64,000 bases of DNA from Ovis canadensis (lineage: Eukaryota > Chordata > Mammalia > Artiodactyla > Bovidae): NCBI RefSeq assembly GCF_042477335.2, contig NC_091247.1:12997001-13061000 (forward strand), written 5' to 3'. Positions 19,782 through 29,805 of the stretch are shown here, piece by piece; the first letter of the stretch is position 1; each line of letters starts with the position of its first letter. A program made the position numbers and the translations under genes. A model generated the notes under the pieces. It was not told where the DNA came from. It made no database searches and saw only the letters and a list, made by a program, of their open reading frames with translations.

Positions 19782-22700
19782 ATGGCAATGGGATCATACT
19801 TATCAATAATTACCTTAGATGTAAATGGGTTGAATGCCCCAACCAAAAGGCAAAGACTGGCTGAATGGATACAAAAACAAGACCCCTCTATGTGCTGCTT
19901 ACAAGAGACTCACCTCAAAACAAGGGACACATACAGACTGAAAGTGAAGGGCTGGAAAAAGATATACCACGCAAATAGAGACCAAAAGAAAGCAGGAGTG
20001 GCAATACTCATATCCGATAAAATAGACTTTAAAACAAAGGCTGTGAAAAGAGACAAAGAAGGCCACTACATAATGATCAAAGGATCAATCCAAGAAGAAG
20101 ATATGACAATTATAAATATATATGGACCCAATATAGGAGCACCGCAATATGTAAGACAAATGCTAACAAGTATGAAAGGGGAAATTAACAATAACACAAT
20201 AATAGCAGGAGACTTTAATACCCCACTCACACCTATGGATAGATCAACTAAACAGAAAATTAACAAAGAAACACAAACTTTAAATGATACAATAGACCAG
20301 TTAGACCTAATTGATATCTATAGGACATTTCACCCCAAAACAATGAATTTCACCTTTTTCTCAAGTGCTCATGGAACCTTCTCCAGGATAGATCACATCC
20401 TGGGCCATAAATCTAACCCTGATAAATTTAAAAACATCAAAATCATTCCGAGCATCTTTTCTGACCATAATGCATTAAGATTAGATCTCAATTACAGGGG
20501 AAAAACTATTAAAAATTCCAACATATGGAGGCTGAACAACATGCTTCTGAATAACCAACAAATCACAGAAGAAATCAAAAAAGAAATCAAAATATACATA
20601 GAAACTAATGAAAATGAAAACACAACAACCCAAAACCTGTGGGACACTGTAAAAGCAGTGCTAAGAGGAAAGTTCATAGCAATACAGGCATACCTCAAGA
20701 AACAAGAAAAAAGTCAAATAAATAACCTAACTCTACACCTAAAGCAATAGAAAAGGAAGAAGTGGAGAATTCCAGAGTTAGTAGAAGGAAAGAAATCTTA
20801 AAAATTAGGGCAGAAATAAATGCAAAAGAAATAAAAGAGACCATAGCAAAAATCAACAAAGCCAAAAGCTGGTTCTTTGAAAGGATAAATAAAATTGACA
20901 AACCATTAGCCAGACTCATCAAGAAACAAAGAGAGAAAAATCAAATCAATAAAATTAGAAATTAAAATGGAGAGATCACAACAGACAACACAGAAATACG
21001 AAGGATTATAAGAGACTACTATCAGCACTTATATGCCAATAAAATGGACAACGTGGAAGAAATGGACAAATTCTTAGAAAAGTACAACATTCCAAAACTG
21101 AACCAGGAAGAAATAGAAAATCTTAACAGACCCATCACAAGCACGGAAATTGAAACTGTAATCAGAAATCTTCTAGCAAACAAAAGCCCAGGTCCAGATG
21201 GCTTCACAGCTGAATTCTACCAAAAATTTCTAGAAGAGCTAACACCTATCCTACTCAAACTCTTCCAGAAAATTGCAGAGGAAGGTAAACTTCCAAACTC
21301 ATTCTATGAGGCCACCATCACCCTAATACCAAAACCTGACAGAGATGCTACAATAAAAGAAAACTACAGGCCAATATCACTGATGAACATAGATGCAAAA
21401 ATCCTCAACAAAATTCTAGCAATCAGAATCCAACAACACAGCTGGTGCATGGGGATGACCCATAGAGATGTTATGGGGAGGGAGGTGGGAGGGGGGTTCA
21501 CGTTTGGGAATACATGTAAGAATTAAAGATTTTAAAATTAAAAAAAAAAAACTAAAAATAAATAACTAAATAAATAAAACAAGAAAGAAAAAAAAAATAA
21601 AAAGATCATACACCACGACCAAGTAGGCTTTATCCCAGGGATGCAAGGATTCTTCAATATCTGCAAATTAATCAGTGTAATTCATCACATTAACAAATTG
21701 AAAAATAAAAGCCATATGATTATCTCAATAGATGCAGAGAAGGCCTTTGACAAAATTCAACATCCATTTATGATAAAAACTCTCCAGAAAGCAGGAATAG
21801 AAGGAACATACCTCAACATAATAAAAGCTATATATGACAAACCCACAGCAAACATTATCTTCAACAGTGGAAAATTGAAAGCATTTCCCCTAAAGTCAGG
21901 AACAAGGCAAGGGTGCCCACTTTCACCGCTACTATTCAATATAGTTCTGGAAGTTTTGGCCACAGCAATCAGAGCAGAAAAAGAAATAAAAGGAATCCAA
22001 ATTGGAAAAGAAGAAGTAAAACTCTCACTGTTTGCAGATGACATGATCCTCTACATAGAAAACCCTAAAGACTCCACCAGAAAATTACTAGAGCTCATCA
22101 ATGAATATAGTAAAGTTGCAGGATATAAAATCAACACACAGAAATCCCTTGCATTCCTATACACGAATAATGAGAAAGTAGAAAAAGAAATTAAGGAATC
22201 AATTCCATTCACCATTGCAATGAAAAGAATAAAATACTTAGGAATATATCTACCTAAAGAAACTAAAGACCTATATATAGAAAACTATAAAACACTGATG
22301 AAAGAAATCAAAGAGGACACTAATAGATGGAGAAATATACCATGTTCATGGATCAGAACAATCAATATAGTGAAAATGAGTATACTACCCAAAGCAATCT
22401 ACAAATTCAATGCAATCCCTATCAAGCTACCAGAGATATTTTTCACAGAACTAGAACAAATAATTTCAAAATTTGTATGGAAATACAAAAAACCTCGAAT
22501 AGCCAAAGCAATCTTGAGAAAGAAGAATGGAACTGGAGGAATCAACTTGCCTGACTTCAGGTTCTACTACAAAGCCACAGTCATCAAGACAGTATGGTAC
22601 TGGCACAAAGACAGAAATATAGATCAATGGAACAAAATAGAAAGCCCAGAGATAAATCCACACAGATATGGACACCTTATCTTTGATGAAGGAGGCAAGA

Positions 22701-23755
22701 ATGTACAATGGAGTAAAGACAATCTCTTTAACAAGTGGTGCTGGGAAAACTGGTCAACCACTTGTAAAAGAATGAAACTAGATCACTTTCTAACACCACA
22801 CACAAAAATAAACTCAAAATGGATTAAAGATCTAAATGTAAGATCAGAAACTATAAAACTCCTAGAGGAGAACATAGGCAAAACACTCTCAGACATAAAT
22901 CACAGCAGGATCCTCTATGATCCACCTCCCAGAATGCTGGAAATAAAAGCAAAAATAAACAAATGGGATCTAATTAAAATTAAAAGCTTCTGCACAACAA
23001 AGGAAAATATAAGCAAGGTGAAAAGACAGCCTTCTGAATGGGAGAAAATAATAGCAAATGAAGCAACTGACAAACAACTAATCTCAAAAATATACAAGCA
23101 ATTTCTGCAGCTCAACTCCAGAAAAATAAACGACCCTATCAAAAAATGGGCCAAAGAACTAAATAGACATTTCTCCAAAGAAGACATACGGATGGCTAAC
23201 AAACACATGAAAAGATGCTCAACATCACTCATTATTAGAGAAATGCAAATCAAAACCACAATGAGGTACCACTTCATACCAGTCAGAATGGCTGTGATCC
23301 AAAAGTCTGCAAGCAATAAATGCTGGAGAGGGTGTGGAGAAAAGGGAACCCTCCTACACTGTTGGTGGGAATGCAAACTAGTACAGCCGCTATGGAGAAC
23401 AGTGTGGAGATTCCTTAAAAAATTGCAAATAGAACTGCCTTATGACCCAGCAATCCCCCTGCTGGGCATACACACTGAGGAAACCAGAAATGAAAGAGAC
23501 ACATGTACCCCAATGTTCATCGCAACACTGTTTATAATAGCCAGGACATGGAAACAACCTAGATGTCCATCAGCAGATGAATGGATAAGAAAGCTGTGGT
23601 ACATATACACAATGGAGTATTACTCAGCCATTAAAAAGAATACATTTGAATCAGTTCTAATGAGATGGGTGAAACTGGAGCCAATTATACAGAGTGAAGT
23701 AAGCCAGAAAGAGAAACACCAATGCAATATACTAACACATATATATGGAATTTAG
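19782..23755 (+). pseudogene. L1 ORF2 (endonuclease/reverse transcriptase), inactivated
   Basis: The N-terminal APE-type endonuclease (from ~19794) is open, with [14 protein letters not shown] and [10 protein letters not shown] blocks. Compared with the copy at 29819-33153, there is a 1-base deletion at ~20746 (aagcaatag for aagcaactag). A G-to-T change makes a TAA at 20963-20965. A ~157-bp insertion interrupts the frame at 21441-21597. Beyond that the reading frame reopens (21641-23755, 704 codons) with the RT box FADD at 22031-22042 and the C-terminal CX3CX7HX4C motif. Three independent lesions mean no functional ORF2 protein. Confidence 0.93.
21441..21597 (+). mobile_element. L1-BT 3'-tail fragment nested in ORF2
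   Basis: Directly after caacaacaca the ORF2 sequence is replaced by gctggtgcatggggatgacc, continuing through an L1 3'UTR end (aagaattaaagattttaaaa) and a long A-rich tail, before ORF2 resumes at taaaaagatcatacaccacg. The insert belongs to the other 3'-tail type found in this window. I see no clear TSD around it. Confidence 0.88.
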
Positions 23756-24137
23756 AAAAATGGCAGTGATGACCCTGTATGCAAGACAGCAAAAGAGACA
23801 CAGATGTGTAGAGCGGAATTTGGACTCAGAGGGAGAGGGAGAGAGTGGGATGATTTGGGGGAATGGCATTGAAACATGTATACTATCATGTAAGAAACAA
23901 ATCACCAGTCTATGTCCAATGCAGGATACAGGATGCTTGGGGCTGGTGCACGGGGATGACCCAGAGAGATGTTATGGGGAGGGAGGTGGGAGGGGGGTTA
24001 ATGTTTGGGAATGCAGGTACACCTGTGGTGGATTCATGTCAATGTATGGCAAAACCAATACAGTATTGTAAAGTAAAAAAAGCAAAAATAAAAATTAAAA
24101 AGAAAACAAAAATAAAATAAAATAAAAAGGACTAACT

Positions 24138-24329
24138 TATGGAAACAGAGAGTCGTGTTGGTTTCCAGATGCTGGGAGGTGAGGGAAATGAGATGTTGAT
24201 CAAAAGATATAAATTTCCATTATAAGATGAATAAATTCAAGGATCTAACGTACAACTGGTGACTAATATTAACAATATACTTGAAAGGTGCTGAGAGGGA
24301 ATGCATTCATTTATTTCTTATTTATTTTA
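24138..24329. other. Resumption of pre-L1 sequence
   Basis: Continues the old LINE-like DNA seen before 16075 (acagagagtcgtgttggttt). No gene. Confidence 0.4.
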
Positions 24330-24835
24330 TTGCGATATAAGTGACATGGAATTAAGTAAGTTTAAGGTGTTCAGTATGTTGATTTGATGCACTTAGATAT
24401 TACAATATGAGTAACAATGTGTCATTAGATAACACCTAAATCATATCATATAATTATTTCTTTTTTGGTGGCAACAATTAAGATCTAGTGTAATAACATC
24501 TGTGAAGGTTTATAATATATTATTACTGTGTATAACCACTATGCTGTGCATAGATCTCCAAAATTTACTTAACTATTGTTGGCAACTTTATACTCTTAAA
24601 TATCTTCCTAATTCCTCTATCCCATAGCGGTTGGTAACAGCCATTCTACTTAAGGGAGTATATCTTGGCTACTCTGACCACAAAAAATAAAAATGGTAAT
24701 TTATATGAGGTGATGGATATGTGATTATCCCTTGTGTTAGTCCTTTTGAAACATCTAAGTTTATCAAATCATCTTGTGCACTTTAAACTTATACCATGTT
24801 ATATGTACATTATGTCTCAATAAAGCTGAAAAAGA
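24330..24835 (+). repeat. Ancient L1 3' end
   Basis: Starts around 'tattgcgatataagtgacat', passes atcatataattatttctttt and ends tatgtctcaataaagctgaa. Paralogous to 45030-45600. Confidence 0.6.
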
Positions 24836-24865
24836 GTCAACTGTTCTCAAATCGGTAGAATTAAG

Positions 24866-25098
24866 GGCTTCCCTGGTAAAGAATGGTAAAGAAGTAAAAA
24901 AGAATGGTAAAGAATGGTAAAAAAGCTGGTAAAGAATCTGCCTGCAATGCAGGAGACCTTGGTTTGATTCCTGGGTTGGGAAGATCCGCTGGAGAAGGGA
25001 AAGGCTATCCACTCCAGTATTCTGGCCTGGAGAATTCCATGGACTGCATAGTCCATGGGTTCACAAAGAGTCGGACAGGACTGAGCCGTTTTCACTTT
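24866..25098 (+). mobile_element. Bov-tA SINE with an expanded head
   Basis: Starts gggcttccctggtaaagaat. Before the normal head sequence resumes (gctggtaaagaatctgcctg), a short unit around aatggtaaag is repeated about four times. The body and 3' end (gtcggacaggactgagcc) are normal. Confidence 0.85.
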
Positions 25099-25819
25099 CA
25101 CCATTAATAACACCCCAGGGAATTTTTTTTAATGGGAATTGAGAAATCCATTTTAAAATTCATCTAGAGAGCTAAATGGTCAAGGAAAGACAAAAGTGAA
25201 AAAAAATGGAATAATGAGAGATTACTTTTCTAACCAAAAATATAGCACAGTATAATGAAAAATAATAAGGTAATGGAATACACAGAAAAACAAATCAATG
25301 GTTCAATATGAAGAATTTTGTATACCTGTATTTATACACGTATATATAGCTAGATTTGTATGGAACTTAATATATAGTAAAATTTATTTCATACCAATGG
25401 AGAAAGGATGGACTCTTTAAAAAGTGATGTTTATGACAACTGGCTCAATGATTTGAAAAAATAAGGCTAGATTTTGGTCTAATCCATCATAGAAGCAAAG
25501 CCCATATGAATGAGCAACTTAAAAGTAAAGAATCTAAACAATAAAATAATTAGGTAAAAATAAAGAAGCATATTTTTATGGTCTCATAGTGAAGATGCCA
25601 TCACAAGGAAGAAAGAAAATATAGATGCATGAATGACAAAATACTGTACTCAGAAATGTGAACATTACTCTGAAAGAGACCATACGGAAAGCTAAAATAT
25701 AAACTATTGACTCAGAGAAAATATCTGCAACCCATTTACCAAAGTAAACGTGTGAGAAGACGTTCAACCCCACTGGCAATCAGAAAGTAGAAATTAGACT
25801 GAATTGCAATTTATACCTG
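25099..25819. other. Duplicated intergenic DNA, no gene seen
   Basis: Shared with ~45610-45650 and 46135-46800 in unit C ('acccatatgaatgagcaac', then 'atttaccaaagtaaacgtg'). AT-rich with only short unconserved ORFs. Confidence 0.55.
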
Positions 25820-26320
25820 TGAGATTTTGTAAAGGTTCAGAACAGGCTTCCCTGGGATGTGGGATTTTGGCCTGTAGATTAGTTTGATTTCAAAGCAACT
25901 GAGACCCATTGGGCTCAACAAAAACTGCTGCTTCTCCCTTTGTTCATAGAATTGAAATGGAAAGATAATTATTACCAGACAGAAATTTTATCTAAGCGGC
26001 CCCATCTGTATGGTAGGACAAACATCCCACCACCCAGCATCTGCTCTTCTTATCGTTTGTGGATAAACCTTCTGTTCTTGAGAGCCCCAGGCTCCTAGCT
26101 TAACCTTTAGCTTGAGATGGCACGTAGATTTCACTGGACCTTTCTGTCTTTTAACCTCCCATGTCTGTAAGGTCTCTGGCCCTGTCATGTGTGTGGAGTT
26201 CCCAAAGAAAGTGAAATTTGATTTTATCCCATTAATTTGTCTCATGTCAATTTGATTATTAGACTAGTGGAAAGAACCTTCGAAGAGGATAGAAAATTTC
26301 CCCATTATTGTAAGTGTATA
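25820..26320 (+). repeat. Probable ancient LTR-like fragment
   Basis: Inserted in unit B only. It contains 'cttttaacctcccatgtctg', 'attaatttgtctcatgtc' and 'agactagtggaaagaacctt', which resemble ancient ERVL-class LTRs. No retroviral genes are present. Family assignment is tentative. Confidence 0.35.
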
Positions 26321-26472
26321 TATATTTTTAGCAATATAGAAAAGGAAGAAGACCTATGCTTGAAAAATAGTTAAGGATATTATACAAACCTATCTATGAA
26401 AAATAGTCATCTAAGTGTAGCACAAAGATATGTACATACATTTTGACTTTAGCATTGCTTACAATACTGAAT

Positions 26473-26677
26473 GGGCTTCCCTGGTGGCTCAGAGGTTAAA
26501 GCGTCTCCCTCCAATGGGGGAGACCCGGCTTCGATCCCTGGGTCAGGAAGATCCCCTGGAGAAGGAAATGGTAACCCACTCCAGTATTCTTGCCTGGAGA
26601 ATTCCATGGACGGAGGAGCCTGGTAGTCCACGGGGTTGCAAAGAGTTGGACACAACTGAGCGACTTCACTCACTCAT
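26473..26677 (+). mobile_element. Bov-tA SINE
   Basis: Near-complete Bov-tA with a perfect 14-bp TSD, ttacaatactgaat, at 26459-26472 and 26678-26691. Confidence 0.93.
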
Positions 26678-26699
26678 TTACAATACTGAATAAACTGAA

Positions 26700-27008
26700 A
26701 AGTTAAGGTCCCTCAGTTGTGTCCAACCCTTGGCAACCCCATGGACTATATAGTCCTTGGAAATCTCCAGGCCAGAATACTGGAGTAGGTAGCCTTTCCC
26801 TTCTCTAGGGGATCTTCCCAACCCAGGTATTGAACCCAGGTCTCCTGCATTGCAGGCAGATTCTTTATCAGCTGAGCCACAAGGGAAGCCCAAGTATACT
26901 GGAGTGGGTAGCCTATCTCTTCCCCAGGGTATCATCCCCACCCAGGAGTTGAAGTGGGGTCTCCTGAATTGCAGGCAGATTCTTTACTACCTGATCTAGC
27001 AGGGAAAA
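26700..27008 (-). mobile_element. Bov-tA SINE with a second tRNA-head copy
   Basis: Reverse Bov-tA (26700-26890) followed by a second partial copy (26891-27008), the same compound arrangement as 13862-14180. Confidence 0.8.
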
Positions 27009-27199
27009 TTCGGTATTATAAACAACATTTTGATTTTAGCAGCTTACAATACCAAATAATAGAAATAAACAACCCACAAAGGAAACAGCCTAAATATCTA
27101 CACACAGTCTTTAAAGAAATTCAATGACTAGTATTAGTCAACATTTATTATCACTCAATATATATATACCACACACTGATATAAGAAGTCCTTTGCCTA

Positions 27200-27276
27200 T
27201 TTTTAAAAAATTTTTAGTTTTACTTTATTTTGCTTTACAATACTGTATTGGTTTTGCCATACATTGACATGAATCA
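27200..27276 (-). mobile_element. Short L1-BT 3'-tail fragment
   Basis: ~75 bp: tttgctttacaatactgtat, then tggttttgccatacattgac, the reverse of the caatacagtattgtaaag-type L1 tail. It is absent at the matching places in units A (~738) and C (~47240). Confidence 0.75.
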
Positions 27277-27309
27277 GCCATTTTATTGTCTCCAAATCAT
27301 AAGATATAG

Positions 27310-28650
27310 GCCCTATTAGTTTTCATTCCAATCCCAAAGAAAGGCAATACCAAAGAATGCTAAAACTACCGCACAATTGCACTAATCTCACATGCTAGTA
27401 AAGTGATGCTCAAAATTCTCCAAGCCAGGCTTCAGCAATATGTGAACCGTGAACTTCCAGATGTTCAAGCCGGTTTTAGAAAAGGCAGAGGAACCAGAGA
27501 TCAAATTGCCAACATCCACTGGATCATCAAAAAAGCAAGAGTTCCAGGAAAACATCTATTTCTGCTTTATTGACTATGCCAAAGCCTTTGACTGTGTGGA
27601 TCACAAGAAACTGTGGAAAATTCTGAAAGAGATGGGAATACCAGACCACCTGACCTGCTTCTTGAGAAACCTATATGCAGGTCAGGATGTAACAGTTAGA
27701 ACTGGACATGGAACAACAGACTGGTTCCAAATAGGAAAAGGAGTACATCAAGGCTGTATATTGTCACCCTGCTTATTTAACTTATATGAAGAGTACATCA
27801 TGAGAAATGCTGGACTGGAAGAAGCACAAGCTGGAATCAAGATTGCCGGGAGAAATATCAATAACCTCAGATATGCAGATGACACCACCCTTATGGCAGA
27901 AAATGAAGAGGAACTAAAAAGCCTCTTGATGAAAGAGAAAGAAGAGAGTGAAAAAGTTGGCTTAAAGCTCAACATTCAGAAAACGAAGATCATGGCATCT
28001 GGTCCTATCATTTCATGGGAAATAGTTGGGGAAACAGTGACAGACTTTATTTTTTGGGCTCCAAAATCACTGCAGATGGTGACTGCAGCCGTGAAATTAA
28101 AAGACGCTTACTCCTTGGAAGGAAATTTATGACCAACCTAGATAGCATATTGAAAAGCAGAGATATTACCTTGCCAACAAAGGTCCGTCTAGTCAAGGCT
28201 ATGGTTTTTCCAGTGGTCATATGTGGATGTGAGAGTTGGACTGTGAAGAAAGCTGAGTGCTGAAGGATTGGTGCTTTTGAACTGCGGTGTTGGAGAAGAC
28301 TCTTGAGAGTCCCTTGGACTGCAAGGAGATCCAACCAGTCCATCCTAAAGGATCAGTCCTAGGTGTTCATTGGCAGGACTGATGCTAAAGCTGAAACTCC
28401 AGTACTTCGGCCACCTCATGGGAAGAGCTGACTCATTGGAAAAGACTCTAATGCTGGGAGGGATTGTGGGCAGGAGGAGAAGGGGACGACAGAGGATGAG
28501 ATGGCTGGATTGCATCACAGACTCGATGGACGTGAGTCTGAGTGAACTTCGGGAGTTGGTGATGGACAGGGAGGCCTGGCATGCTGCGATTCATGGGGTC
28601 ACAAAGAGTCGGACATGACTGAGCGACTGAACTGAACTGAACTGAACTGA
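27310..28650 (+). mobile_element. BovB LINE, 5'-truncated
   Basis: Plus-oriented BovB from just ahead of the RT domain to the 3' end (ctgaactgaactgaactga). It splits the unit B copy of the first MIR. An imperfect flanking repeat (ataggccctatta and atacctatttt) may be the TSD. Confidence 0.88.
27449..28132 (+). pseudogene. BovB reverse transcriptase fragment
   Basis: A 227-codon open stretch containing most of the RTE reverse transcriptase core: YFCFIDYAKAFDCVDHKKLW, IGKGVHQGCILSPCLFNLY and the catalytic box YADD (27872-27883, within NLRYADDTTLMAENEEELKS). The frame shifts at ~28015-28060, after which the C-terminal part is read in other frames (28015-28263 and 28370-28618). The endonuclease is missing by 5' truncation. 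It is a dead fragment despite a well-preserved catalytic core. Confidence 0.85.
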
Positions 28651-28770
28651 TATACCTATTTTACAGGATAAAAAATTACAGTTTAGCAAAGTTTACCAAC
28701 TTACTAGATCCCGTAGTTAGTAAGTGGTTGAGCTGAGATTTGAATTCAGGCAGTTTGACCACAAGGTGGA
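28651..28770 (+). repeat. MIR SINE, 3' part
   Basis: Continues as cctattttacaggataaaaa, 'ttaccaacttactagatcc' and 'ttgagctgagatttgaattc'. The BovB insertion separates it from its 5' part (~27100-27305). Confidence 0.65.
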
Positions 28771-29805
28771 AGGTATTTATTCATTGCTAAACTGTGTTGT
28801 CACTGTTACACTACTGCCTATGATATTTAAGTGATAAAAGCAATTTGCAGAATAGCAGATACAGAGTAATCCTGTTTTTGTAGAGATATGCTTCCTTTAC
28901 ATTTTCTTTGTTGTGGCATCTGTGTTTGCCTAGTGTAGTTGCCTCCTGAGGTGCGAATGATGGTATGGAGTGTGGAGTTCCTTCCATATTTCACTTAATG
29001 TGTTTGCGTTTAAATATAAGGAACACATGTCTCTTTAATTAATTTCATAATTAAAAAGTGGAAGTTCCCTAAAATTTGACTTCACAGAGAACTAGGGATA
29101 TGTGCATATTTTTAAGTTGCTTTCTCTGTGTGCATCTACACACACATATTATATCCAGAAATGGGGTCATATTATTCAGAATACTTTTCCTCCTCCATAG
29201 ACAGTGTTGCAGTAGATATTTTTGTATATAAGTATTTTGCTCTCATGAGAGAGTTTGTATGGTACAGAATATAGTCTAAGAGATGGAAAGCTGAGTTGGA
29301 GCTTGTGAACACAAAATTTTAGTAGGTACTCCCAATCTGAGACAATTAGTCTTCAACCTATTCCTGGGCAAAGTATTCATTTGACTCTGGGCTGTTTCCT
29401 GCTTTCCTTCACTGTGTGTCTCTCTCTCTCTTTTTTCAGCCTCAATTTTCCTTGGTGGTGAAGGACTATCTGACTTGCCTTGGTCCTGAACCCAGATTCC
29501 TTGGATCTACGTGACATTTCTCAGGGCAGTAGTGAGTCCCTTCCCATTTAGCTGAAACTGGTAAGACTGTTTCCTCATGCCTTGGGCAGGTCCTTTCACT
29601 TCAGTGCACCCAATCATAAAGATGAGGGTGGGGCGTGGTTAAACTTTTTGCCTGCATGCTCTTGTCATGTAGAGACTCAAGTGACATTTGACATTTGTAT
29701 ATTACCGTGTACCATCATCACATCAAATTGTTCCATTAAATATGTCAGATTTGTATATCAATTAGACTTCATTAAAGCTAAAAAAAAAAAAAAGAGGCAA
29801 GCAGC
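28771..29805. other. Triplicated intergenic segment (unit B copy)
   Basis: Paralog of 986-1970 and 47396-48380. No conserved ORF. Confidence 0.6.

Larger units (their letters stand above)
16076..24137 (+). mobile_element. Full-length L1-BT LINE-1
   Basis: An ~8.0 kb element with every L1 section: a GC-rich 5'UTR (from ~16090), ORF1 (18804-19730), ORF2 (19782-23755, broken), a 3'UTR and an A-rich tail to ~24122. A perfect 15-bp TSD, taaaaaggactaact, is at 16075-16089 and 24123-24137. The 3'UTR is the type ending caatacagtattgtaaagta. Because ORF2 is broken it cannot mobilise itself, though its promoter and ORF1 may survive. Confidence 0.95.
1..24300. repeat. Segmental duplication unit A (left end outside window)
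   Basis: Low-copy noncoding blocks here recur in the same order in units B and C: ~940-1085 matches 28740-28880 and 47358-47500, and ~4070-5100 matches 36275-37250 and 51344-52640. It carries one OR1L-type gene. The unit is lengthened by private insertions (BovB at 8.7 kb, L1s at 10.8 and 16.1 kb). The A/B border is not sharp. Homology to the distal end of unit B is visible to ~15270, and unit B-type sequence starts near 24330. Identity to B in non-repeat DNA looks like roughly 80% by eye. Confidence 0.75.
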
